Shown piece by piece: positions 1-6,262 of a DNA stretch of 13,563 nucleotides (position 1 is the first letter of the stretch; each line of letters opens with the position of its first letter). This DNA comes from Fodinibacter sp045807225 (GTDB lineage Bacteria; Actinomycetota; Actinomycetes; Actinomycetales; Dermatophilaceae): NCBI GenBank assembly GCA_045807225.1, contig JBJMHU010000129.1:1-13563 (forward strand), read 5' to 3'. The notes beneath the pieces were generated by a model, which saw only the letters and a list, made by a program, of their open reading frames with translations, did no database searches and had not been told where the DNA came from. Both the position numbers and the translations under genes were made by a program.

Positions 1-5
1 CCCCC

Positions 6-40
6 GACGACCGGGGCCGGCTCGACCGGCCCCGGTCGTC
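6..40. terminator. Perfect 15-bp hairpin, probable terminator of the upstream gene
   Basis: Positions 6-20 (GACGACCGGGGCCGG) pair perfectly with 26-40, leaving a 5-nt CTCGA loop. No U-tract follows, which is usual for actinobacterial intrinsic terminators. It lies ahead of the asparaginase promoter, so it most likely ends a transcript entering from the left. It is symmetrical and could act in either direction. Confidence 0.75.
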
Positions 41-59
41 CGGCGTACCGGCCCGGTTG

Positions 60-150
60 GATGCCGTGCGCCCCACCCTTCCGATGCCGTGCGCCCCACC
101 CTTCCGATGCCGGGCGCCAGACCCTTCGGACGCCGTGCGCCGCCAGCAGG
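60..150. repeat. Tandem 23-bp repeat, about four copies, decaying rightward
   Basis: Copies start at 60, 83, 106 and 129. The first two (60-82 and 83-105) are identical and begin GATGCCGTGCGCCCC. The third has three or four changes, and the fourth keeps only its first half. Another GATGCC occurs at 154. The array sits between the upstream terminator and the asparaginase promoter and has no convincing coding potential. Confidence 0.85.
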
Positions 151-180
151 TCGGATGCCGCCCGCCCGACCCCGCCCGGA

Positions 181-192
181 TAGGGTCGGCCC
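181..192 (+). promoter_or_regulatory. Leaderless promoter (-10 TAGGGT) of the asparaginase gene
   Basis: TAGGGT at 181-186 fits the TAnnnT -10 pattern and is followed by exactly 6 nt before the GTG at 193, so transcription would start on or next to the start codon. No Shine-Dalgarno or clear -35 is visible. The same geometry recurs at five other genes in this window. Confidence 0.65.
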
Positions 193-1194
193 GTGCCCGA
201 CCGGACCGCAGCAGCAGGCAGTTCCGCCACTCCGCCAGCGCTGGCCGACGCCCCGGTCGTGGCCCACGCGATCCGCGGCGGGTTCGTGGAGTCGGCCCAC
301 CGCGCGACGATCGCGGTGACGGACGCCCACGGCGCCCTGGCTCACGCCTGGGGCGCCGCCGGTGACCCGGTCTTCCCGCGCAGCTCGAACAAGCCGATCC
401 AGGCTGTGGCCATGCTGCGCGCCGGCCTCACCCTGCCCCCGCAGCACCTGGCCCTGGCCTGCGCCAGCCACTCCGGGCAGCCCTTCCACCTCGAGGGCGT
501 GCGCGACATGCTCGGCGCCGCCGGCCTGACCGAGGCCGACCTGCAGAACACCCCCGACCTGCCCTACGACCCCGACGAGCGTGACGTCTGGGTCGCCGCC
601 GGTCGCGCCGCCCGCCCGCTGGCCCAGAACTGCTCGGGCAAGCACGCCGCCATGCTCGCCACCTGCCGCCTCAACGGTTGGGACCTCACCACCTACCGCG
701 ACCCCGACCACCCGCTGCAGCGCCGAATGGCCGAGACCCTGGCCGACCTCGCCGCGGAGCCGGTCGCGGCCACGGCCGTCGACGGGTGCGGCGCCCCCGT
801 CATGGCTGTCTCCCTGACCGGGCTGGCCCGCGCCTTCGGCCGGATCGCCACGGGTGAGCCCGGCACCCCGGAGGCCGCCGTCACCGCCGCCATGCGCGCC
901 CATCCCGAGTTCGTCGGCGGCACCCGGCGTGACGTCACCGCCCTGATCCGCGGCACCGAGGGCCTCATCGGCAAGGACGGCGCCGAGGCGGTCTACGCGG
1001 TAGGGCTGGCCGACGGCCGCGGCGTCGCACTCAAGGTGGCCGACGGCGGCCAGCGAGCCCGGCCCGTCGTGCTCGCGGCGGTGCTGCGCCGTCTGGGCGT
1101 GCCGTCCACGGCCTACGACCGACTCGAGGACGCCCGGATCCTCGGCCACGGCGAGCCGGTCGGCGCGGTGGTCGCCGTCGGCATCGCGCAGTGA
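193..1194 (+). CDS. L-asparaginase II-family protein (Rhizobium etli AnsA type)
   Basis: A 333-residue protein of the asparaginase II family, which hydrolyses L-asparagine to aspartate and ammonia and is unrelated in fold to E. coli AnsA/AnsB. Visible family blocks are SSNKP at 64-68 (an S-x-x-K pair, S64/K67), ASHSGQ at 91-96, NCSGKH at 146-151, DGCGAP at 197-202 and GKDGAE at 260-265. These match the catalytic Ser/Lys and the two metal-site cysteines described for the R. etli enzyme (here C147 and C199). There is no signal peptide, so it should be cytoplasmic. The first ~22 residues are Ala/Pro-rich and poorly conserved in appearance. The GTG start is chosen because the -10 box lies 6 nt upstream. 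dtd follows after 7 nt, so the two are probably cotranscribed. Substrate specificity cannot be read from sequence. Confidence 0.9.
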   Translation: MPDRTAAAGSSATPPALADAPVVAHAIRGGFVESAHRATIAVTDAHGALAHAWGAAGDPVFPRSSNKPIQAVAMLRAGLTLPPQHLALACASHSGQPFHLEGVRDMLGAAGLTEADLQNTPDLPYDPDERDVWVAAGRAARPLAQNCSGKHAAMLATCRLNGWDLTTYRDPDHPLQRRMAETLADLAAEPVAATAVDGCGAPVMAVSLTGLARAFGRIATGEPGTPEAAVTAAMRAHPEFVGGTRRDVTALIRGTEGLIGKDGAEAVYAVGLADGRGVALKVADGGQRARPVVLAAVLRRLGVPSTAYDRLEDARILGHGEPVGAVVAVGIAQ

Positions 1195-1201
1195 GCCGCC
1201 G

Positions 1202-1627
1202 ATGAGGGCGGTGCTGCAGCGGGTCTCCCGGGCCACGGTGACGGTCGACGGCCAGGTCGTCGGCGAGCTGACCCGACCCGGCATCCTCGCGCTCGTCGGG
1301 GTCACCCACGACGACGGGCCGGGGCAGGTGGCCCTCCTGGCCCGCAAGATCACCGACCTGCGCATCCTGCACGGCGAGCGGTCGGTGCTCGACGAGGGCG
1401 CCCCGGTGCTGGTGGTCAGCCAGTTCACCCTCTACGCCGACACCCGCAAGGGCCGCCGTCCCTCGTGGAACGCCGCCGCTCCCGCGCCGGTCGCGGAGCC
1501 CGTGGTCGACCAGGTGGTGGAGGCACTGCGAGCCCGCGGGGTCGAGGTGCAGACCGGCCGGTTCGGCGCCCACATGGACGTCGAGCTCGTCAATGACGGC
1601 CCAGTGACGATCCTGCTCGAGGTCTGA
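1202..1627 (+). CDS. dtd: D-aminoacyl-tRNA deacylase
   Basis: A 141-residue DTD-family protein of normal length. It removes D-amino acids (and mischarged glycine) from tRNA, protecting translation. The N-terminus (MRAVLQRVSRATVTVDG) is typical. The two active-site motifs are present: SQFTL at 73-77 and the Gly-cisPro motif in NDGPVT at 131-136. It is cytoplasmic. It starts 7 nt after the asparaginase stop, with little Shine-Dalgarno signal, which suggests translation follows from the upstream gene. Family assignment is secure. Confidence 0.96.
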   Translation: MRAVLQRVSRATVTVDGQVVGELTRPGILALVGVTHDDGPGQVALLARKITDLRILHGERSVLDEGAPVLVVSQFTLYADTRKGRRPSWNAAAPAPVAEPVVDQVVEALRARGVEVQTGRFGAHMDVELVNDGPVTILLEV

Positions 1628-1631
1628 CGCC

Positions 1632-1643
1632 TACGCTGGTCCC
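1632..1643 (+). promoter_or_regulatory. Leaderless promoter (-10 TACGCT) of the DUF2516 gene
   Basis: TACGCT at 1632-1637 is followed by 6 nt (GGTCCC) and the ATG at 1644, with no room for a ribosome binding site. It lies in the 16-nt gap after dtd, so this gene can be transcribed separately from dtd. Confidence 0.65.
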
Positions 1644-1964
1644 ATGTCGTCGCTCGCGCAGCTCCAGCACTGGATCGTCCTCGGCCTGTCCGTCGTGGCC
1701 CTCGGCGTCGAGCTCTACGCGCTCGTCGACTGCCTGCGCCGCCGTGCCGACGCGTTCACGGCGGCCGGCAAGCGCACCAAGCAGTTCTGGCTGCTGGTCA
1801 CCGGCGTCGCCGCCCTGCTGGGCGTCGTCGCCCTCGGCGGGATCGGCTTCCTCGCCATCATCGCGATCGTGGCCGCCGGGGTCTACCTCGCCGACGTCAA
1901 GCCGGCGCTCGACCAGGTCATGGGCCGCGGCCAGGGCAACTCGGGCCCCTACGGCCCCTGGTGA
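1644..1964 (+). CDS. DUF2516-family small membrane protein
   Basis: A 106-residue protein with three hydrophobic segments, about residues 10-29, 48-64 and 66-83. The segment ELYALVDCLRRRADAF (23-38), followed by AGKRTK, and the block VYLADVKPAL near the end of the last helix are typical of the actinobacterial DUF2516 family, whose function is unknown. The C-terminal tail is Gly-rich. The ATG start is fixed by the -10 box 6 nt upstream. Its last 16 bases overlap the 3' end of the convergent methyltransferase gene. Confidence 0.88.
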   Translation: MSSLAQLQHWIVLGLSVVALGVELYALVDCLRRRADAFTAAGKRTKQFWLLVTGVAALLGVVALGGIGFLAIIAIVAAGVYLADVKPALDQVMGRGQGNSGPYGPW

Positions 1965-2812
1965 GCCACGCCTGAGCGACCAGCACGCGGGGGAACTGAA
2001 CCCGGGGGAGCCGCAGTCGGCCCCGGCGCCACGGCATCCCAGCTGACCGTCAGCTCACCCAGCCGCCAGCGTGACGGGCCGTCGAGGACCGGCCACCCGG
2101 CATCCCGCAGTGCCCCCACGGTCGCGAGGAACCGCTGCCGGATGCCGTACGCCGCCTGCGGTGCCTGCCGCGCCCACACGTCGTCGAGGTCGGTGAGCAG
2201 CCGGTGAATGCCCTCGCCGGGCACGTTGCGGTGGATCAGGGCCTTGGGCAGGCGCTCGGCCACCACCCCGGGGCGCTCGAGCCCGCGCAGCCGCCAGCTC
2301 AACGACAGGCTCTGCGCCCCGTCAGCGGTCACGGCCACCCAGGTGGCCAGCCGACCCAGCTCGTCGCAGGTGCCGTCGACGAGCAGGCCGTCGGGGGCCA
2401 GCCGGGCCACCGTGGTGGCCCAGGCCCCGGCCACCTGGGCCTCGTCGTACTGCCGCAGCACGTTGAACGCGCGCACCCCCACCGGCCGCGCCCCACCGGG
2501 CAGCGGCACCTCGAACCCGCCGAGCCCGAAGCGCAGCCCCGTCCGCTCGAGCGGGCGGGCAGCCGCCACCCGCGCCGGGTCGATCTCGATGCCGACCACC
2601 TCGACGTCGGGGCGCACCCGCCGCAGCCGGTCGTGCAGCTCCAGGGCGGTGACCGGGGAGGCGCCGTAGCCGAGGTCGACCACCACCGGGGCAGCGCCCG
2701 CACGCCGCAGTCGCCAGCCCTGCGGGCCGGCCAGCCAGCGGTCGCAGCGGCGCAGCCGGTTCGGGTTCGTCGTCCCCCGGGTGATCACCCCGACGGGTCG
2801 CGGCTGCGGCAC
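1949..2812 (-). CDS. Class I SAM-dependent methyltransferase
   Basis: A 287-residue protein with a Rossmann-type SAM-binding core: motif I VVVDLGYGAS at 43-52, an acidic end of strand 2 in VVGIEIDP at 72-79, and a later strand with LLVDGTCDELG at 143-153. The substrate is unknown; NPNRLRR (17-23) and FNVLRQYDE (116-124) look like family-specific blocks. The reading frame can extend upstream to a GTG at 2872, but I place the start at GTG 2812. A TACGCT box lies exactly 6 nt before it, and the longer form would begin inside the divergent gene. The last ~25 residues are a Pro/Ala-rich tail that runs past 1964 into the DUF2516 coding sequence. It is cytoplasmic, transcribed divergently from the mshA operon. 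Confidence 0.85.
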   Translation of the reverse strand: MPQPRPVGVITRGTTNPNRLRRCDRWLAGPQGWRLRRAGAAPVVVDLGYGASPVTALELHDRLRRVRPDVEVVGIEIDPARVAAARPLERTGLRFGLGGFEVPLPGGARPVGVRAFNVLRQYDEAQVAGAWATTVARLAPDGLLVDGTCDELGRLATWVAVTADGAQSLSLSWRLRGLERPGVVAERLPKALIHRNVPGEGIHRLLTDLDDVWARQAPQAAYGIRQRFLATVGALRDAGWPVLDGPSRWRLGELTVSWDAVAPGPTAAPPGSVPPRAGRSGVAHQGP

Positions 2813-2824
2813 GGCCCCAGCGTA
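2813..2824 (-). promoter_or_regulatory. Leaderless promoter (-10 TACGCT) of the methyltransferase gene
   Basis: On the minus strand TACGCT (2819-2824) is followed by GGGGCC (2813-2818) and then GTG at 2812. The -35 position for a 17-bp spacer would be 2842-2847, over the GTG start codon of the divergent gene. Confidence 0.62.
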
Positions 2825-2832
2825 GAACCGCT

Positions 2833-2844
2833 TACCCTGAGGGG
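2833..2844 (+). promoter_or_regulatory. Leaderless promoter (-10 TACCCT) of the mshA operon
   Basis: TACCCT at 2833-2838 is followed by GAGGGG and GTG at 2845. With a 17-bp spacer the -35 would fall at 2810-2815, over the methyltransferase start codon, so the two divergent core promoters occupy the same ~35 bp. GAGGGG directly before the GTG is too close to serve as a Shine-Dalgarno. Confidence 0.62.
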
Positions 2845-3645
2845 GTGCGGGAGTGGTGGCGGGAGCGGTCACGAGAGGGCCAGGTCAGCCTCTCGATGGT
2901 GGCCCTCGTCGTCTCGCTCCTCGCAGCCCTCAGCCTCGGCCTCACCTCCTGGGTGCCGCAGGTGCTCGAGCGCGACATCGGGGTGTACGACGCGGCCCCC
3001 GGGCTGCTCGAGGTGGCGCAGGGCGCGCGCGGCGTGCAGTCGCTCGGCGCCGGCCTCTCGGTGGCCCTCTACGACTCGGGCTTCCGACTGGCCAGGGGCA
3101 GCACGGTGCTCGCCGACACGGTGACCCGCGGCGCCCCGGTCACCGCCATGATGGGCACGATCGAGGAGGTCGACGGGCACCCGCGCGAGCGCGTGACCGA
3201 CTCCCTGATGCACGTGCGGATCGACGCCGTCACCCGGGTCAAGGACACCGTGCGCTACGTCGGCGTCGTCCACGACGACACCACGAGCAAGCCGCTGCGC
3301 ATCGACTTCCAACCGATCGACGGACGGATCCGGATGGATGCCGCGGTGTCCGGGGCCGACGCGGTCGCCATCCACCTCGACTGGCGGCCCGCGACCGTGG
3401 GCATCGCGCCGGCCCTGCCCGAACGCAACCTGCGCGAGCGCGCCTACTGGGTCGACCCGACGGTCGTCGAGCAGCCGGCCTTCACCTGGGTGCTCGGCAC
3501 CGACGTGTCGATCGGGCCGGTGCAGGTGCCGCGCGCGGTCGACCTGCGCCAGGACGGCCGGATCGCCCTGCACGTGTGGGCCCCCCGGGCCGTGGTCACC
3601 GTCACGGACACCCCCCGCGACACCGTGACAGACTCGAACGCATGA
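2845..3645 (+). CDS. Unrecognised membrane-anchored protein upstream of mshA
   Basis: A 266-residue protein that I cannot assign to a family. A charged N-terminus (REWWRERSREGQ, 2-13) is followed by one hydrophobic segment at about 15-35 and then ~230 residues rich in beta-type alternation, with blocks such as HLDWRP and HVWAPRAVV and a Thr/Asp-rich tail (TVTDTPRDTVTDSN). By the positive-inside rule the N-terminus is cytoplasmic and the long C-terminal domain lies outside the membrane. No lipobox is present. The GTG start is supported by the -10 box 6 nt upstream. The stop overlaps the mshA start as ATGA, implying translational coupling with mycothiol synthesis. Confidence 0.82.
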   Translation: MREWWRERSREGQVSLSMVALVVSLLAALSLGLTSWVPQVLERDIGVYDAAPGLLEVAQGARGVQSLGAGLSVALYDSGFRLARGSTVLADTVTRGAPVTAMMGTIEEVDGHPRERVTDSLMHVRIDAVTRVKDTVRYVGVVHDDTTSKPLRIDFQPIDGRIRMDAAVSGADAVAIHLDWRPATVGIAPALPERNLRERAYWVDPTVVEQPAFTWVLGTDVSIGPVQVPRAVDLRQDGRIALHVWAPRAVVTVTDTPRDTVTDSNA

Positions 3646-4958
3646 GCAGCCCGGCCGCCCCCACGCACCCGCAGCGGGTCGCGATGGTCACCGTGCACAC
3701 CTCCCCGCTGGCCCAGCCCGGCGAGGGTGACGCCGGCGGCATGAACGTCTACGTGCTCGAGGTGGCCCGCCAGCTGGCTCGCCGCGGCATCGCGGTCGAC
3801 CTGTTCACCCGCACCACGAGCGCCTCCCAGGCCGCCGTCGTCGAGGTCGAGCCCGGGGTCGTCGTGCGGCACGTGCCGGCCGGCCCCTACGAGGGGCTCT
3901 CGAAGGAGGACCTCCCCGGCCAGCTCTGCGCCTTCGCCGCCGGCATGATGCGGGTGGCCGCGCACGCCCCGCCCGGCTACTACGACCTGGTGCACAGCCA
4001 CTACTGGCTCTCGGGCCAGGTGGGCTGGCTCGCCGCCGACCGGTGGGGCGTGCCGCTGGTGCACACGATGCACACCATGGCGCGGGTCAAGAACCTGCAC
4101 CTCGCCGACGGTGACCTGCCCGAGCCGATCGGCCGCGAGATCGGCGAGGCCCAGGTCGTCGAGGCGGCCGACCGCCTGGTGGCCAACACCGCACGCGAGG
4201 CCGCCGAGCTCGTCGAGCTCTACGATGCCGACCCCGACCGAGTGGTCGTGGCCGAGCCGGGCGTCGACCTCGCCGTCTTCCGCCCCGGGTCCCAGCTCGA
4301 GGCGCGGGCCGCCGTCGGCATCCCCTCGGATGCCGTGCTCCTGCTGTTCGTCGGGCGGATCCAGCCGCTCAAGGCGCCCGACGTGCTCGTCAAGGCGGCC
4401 GCCGAGCTGGTGCGCCGCCGTCCCGACCTGCGCTCGCGGCTGGTCGTCGGCATCCTGGGCGGCGCCAGCGGGTCCGGGGTGCGCAACCCGATGGGGCTGA
4501 CCGAGCTGGCCGAGCAGCGCGGCATCGGGAGCCTCGTGCGCTTCGTGCCGCCGGTCGACCGGCCGAGCCTGGCCCAGTGGTACCGCGCGGCCGACGTGCT
4601 GGCCGTGCCCTCGCACAACGAGTCGTTCGGCCTGGTGGCGGTCGAGGCACAGGCGTGCGGCACCCCCGTGGTGGCCGCCAACGTCGGGGGCCTGCCGACC
4701 GCAGTGGGCGACGCCGGCATCCTCGTCGACGGTCACGACACGGCCGACTGGGCCACCGCCATCGCCGGGGTGGTGCTCGACCGGGACCGGTGGGCCGGCC
4801 TGTCCCGGGCCTCCGCAGAGCACGGAGCCGGCTTCGGTTGGGCGCGCACCGCCGAACGGCTCGCGGAGGTCTACGCCGACGCGATGGCCCGGCCGCGCGA
4901 GGCGTCGATCAACGACGCCGAGACGCTCACCGGCATCCCGCAGGCGGTCATCCCATGA
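3642..4958 (+). CDS. mshA: D-inositol-3-phosphate glycosyltransferase, mycothiol synthesis step 1
   Basis: A 438-residue GT-B fold, GT4-family glycosyltransferase. It joins GlcNAc from UDP-GlcNAc to 1L-inositol 1-phosphate, the first committed step of mycothiol synthesis, in the cytoplasm. Diagnostic blocks are GEGDAGGMNVYVLE at 27-40 (the nucleotide-binding GGMNVYV loop), SHYWLSG at 119-125, HTMHTMARVKN at 141-151, VGRIQPLKAPD at 237-247 and the C-terminal donor site PSHNESFGLVAVEAQACGTP at 323-342. The ATG at 3642 lies in the upstream gene's ATGA overlap; no Shine-Dalgarno is obvious, and a weak CAGACT box (3629-3634) leaves a secondary leaderless start possible. It ends in a second ATGA overlap with the YbjN-family gene. 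The other msh genes are not in this window. Confidence 0.95.
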   Translation: MSSPAAPTHPQRVAMVTVHTSPLAQPGEGDAGGMNVYVLEVARQLARRGIAVDLFTRTTSASQAAVVEVEPGVVVRHVPAGPYEGLSKEDLPGQLCAFAAGMMRVAAHAPPGYYDLVHSHYWLSGQVGWLAADRWGVPLVHTMHTMARVKNLHLADGDLPEPIGREIGEAQVVEAADRLVANTAREAAELVELYDADPDRVVVAEPGVDLAVFRPGSQLEARAAVGIPSDAVLLLFVGRIQPLKAPDVLVKAAAELVRRRPDLRSRLVVGILGGASGSGVRNPMGLTELAEQRGIGSLVRFVPPVDRPSLAQWYRAADVLAVPSHNESFGLVAVEAQACGTPVVAANVGGLPTAVGDAGILVDGHDTADWATAIAGVVLDRDRWAGLSRASAEHGAGFGWARTAERLAEVYADAMARPREASINDAETLTGIPQAVIP

Positions 4959-5482
4959 CCGACGGCGCCACCCTGGCCGCGACCGTCGAGGCCTACCTGT
5001 GCGAGTCCGGTCACGACTGGGAACGCGGCACGCGCGACGGCGAGTACGTCGTCTCGCTGCCCGGCGAGAAGAAGCTGAAGACGGTGGCCTCGGTCGTGGT
5101 GTCCGACATGGCCCTGTCGGTGTCGGCGTTCGTCATCCGCAACCCCGACGAGAACCACGACCAGGTCTATCGCTTCCTGCTGCGCCGCAACCTGCGACTG
5201 CCGGGGCTCGCCTACGCCGTCGACAAGGCCGGCGACGTCTACGTCACCGGCCGCATCCCGGCCGCCGGGGTGGACCCCGAGGCACTCGACCAGCTGCTCG
5301 GGGTGGTGCTCACCGCTGCCGACGAGCCGTTCAACGAGCTGCTCGTCATGGGCTTCCTCAGCTCGATGCGCAAGGAGTGGGAGTGGCGGGTCTCGCGCGG
5401 CGAGAGCCTGCGCAACCTCGAGGCGTTCCGCAGCATCCTGGCCCGGCCGGGCGACCCCGGTCCCGCGGACCAGCCCGCCTGA
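4955..5482 (+). CDS. YbjN-family protein linked to mshA
   Basis: A 175-residue soluble protein of the YbjN family, which has a fold like type III secretion chaperones but an unclear role in actinobacteria. Supporting features are the N-terminal helix, a central strand block YVVSLPGEKKLKTVASVVV (residues ~30-48), the helix around YRFLLRRNLRLPGLAYAVD and the strand GDVYVTGRIP. Its start overlaps the mshA stop as ATGA, so translation is coupled. The mycobacterial counterpart (Rv0487) also follows mshA. The C-terminal ten residues are Pro/Asp-rich. No signal or membrane segment is seen. Confidence 0.85.
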   Translation: MTDGATLAATVEAYLCESGHDWERGTRDGEYVVSLPGEKKLKTVASVVVSDMALSVSAFVIRNPDENHDQVYRFLLRRNLRLPGLAYAVDKAGDVYVTGRIPAAGVDPEALDQLLGVVLTAADEPFNELLVMGFLSSMRKEWEWRVSRGESLRNLEAFRSILARPGDPGPADQPA

Positions 5483-5514
5483 CCCGGCCCGCGCCCGATG
5501 GCTAGGCTGGCGCC
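5479..5514 (+). promoter_or_regulatory. Leaderless promoter of gpm
   Basis: A -35-like CTGACC at 5479-5484, overlapping the stop of the YbjN-family gene, is followed by an 18-bp spacer, the -10 box TAGGCT at 5503-5508, 6 nt, and the ATG at 5515. This is the only leaderless promoter here with a recognisable -35. No Shine-Dalgarno is present. Confidence 0.68.
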
Positions 5515-6252
5515 ATGACGGCACACACGCTCATCCTGCTGCGTCACGGCGAGTCCGACTGGAACCAGAAGAACCTGTTCACCGGGTGGGTCGACGTCGA
5601 CCTCACCGAGAAGGGGCGCGCCGAGGCGGTGCGCGGTGGGGTCCTCCTCTCCGAGGCCGGGCTGCTCCCCGACGTCGTGCACACCTCGGTGCTGCGCCGC
5701 GCCATCACCACCGCCAACCTGGCGCTCGACGCCGCCAACCGGCACTGGATCCCCGTGCGCCGCAGCTGGCGGCTCAACGAGCGGCACTACGGCGCGCTGC
5801 AGGGCCTCGACAAGGCGGCCACCCGCGACAAGTACGGCGACGAGCAGTTCATGCTCTGGCGCCGCAGCTTCGACACCCCGCCGCCGCCCATCGAGGTGGG
5901 CAGTGAGTTCGACCAGACCGGCGACCCGCGCTACGCCGGAGTCGACGTGCCGCTCACGGAGTGCCTCGCCGACGTCATCCCGCGGATGATGCCCTACTGG
6001 GAGAACGAGATCCAGGCCGACCTCACCGCCGGCCACACCGTGCTGGTCACCGCCCACGGCAACTCGTTGCGGGCCCTGGTCAAGCACCTCGACGGCATCA
6101 GCGACGACGACATCGCCGGGCTGAACATCCCCACCGGCATGCCCTTGGTCTACCGGCTCGGCGGCGACTTCATGCCGACCGGCCCCGGCGAGTACCTGGA
6201 CCCGGAGGCCGCCGCGGCCGCCGCCGCGGCCGTCGCCAACCAGGGCCGCTGA
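5515..6252 (+). CDS. gpmA: 2,3-bisphosphoglycerate-dependent phosphoglycerate mutase
   Basis: A 245-residue histidine-phosphatase-superfamily enzyme interconverting 3- and 2-phosphoglycerate in glycolysis and gluconeogenesis. The phosphohistidine motif LLRHGESDWN lies at 8-17 (H11), the general-acid glutamate in LNERHYGALQG at 87-97 (E89), and the second histidine in TAHGNSLRALVKHLDG at 179-194 (H181). Length and blocks such as NLFTGWVDVDLT and NIPTGMPLVY are typical of bacterial GpmA. The C-terminus has a short poly-Ala tail. mshA, the YbjN-family gene and gpm lie in the same order as in mycobacteria, but here gpm has its own promoter. It converges on the sigma-like gene pair. Confidence 0.97.
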   Translation: MTAHTLILLRHGESDWNQKNLFTGWVDVDLTEKGRAEAVRGGVLLSEAGLLPDVVHTSVLRRAITTANLALDAANRHWIPVRRSWRLNERHYGALQGLDKAATRDKYGDEQFMLWRRSFDTPPPPIEVGSEFDQTGDPRYAGVDVPLTECLADVIPRMMPYWENEIQADLTAGHTVLVTAHGNSLRALVKHLDGISDDDIAGLNIPTGMPLVYRLGGDFMPTGPGEYLDPEAAAAAAAAVANQGR

Positions 6253-6261
6253 CCGGCCCTG
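6241..6261. terminator. Bidirectional hairpin between gpm and the convergent gene
   Basis: CAGGGCCG (6241-6248) pairs with CGGCCCTG (6254-6261) around a 5-nt CTGAC loop. The gpm stop codon (6250-6252) lies in the loop, and the convergent gene's stop begins 2 bp beyond. A hairpin exactly at a tail-to-tail junction fits a shared terminator, although no U-tract is present. Confidence 0.6.
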
Positions 6262-6262
6262 C

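Noticed and set aside
2853..3641. Upstream extension of the mshA frame to 701 residues
   Set aside because: This part is the shadow of the membrane-anchored protein in another frame. mshA homologues start near the ATG at 3642.
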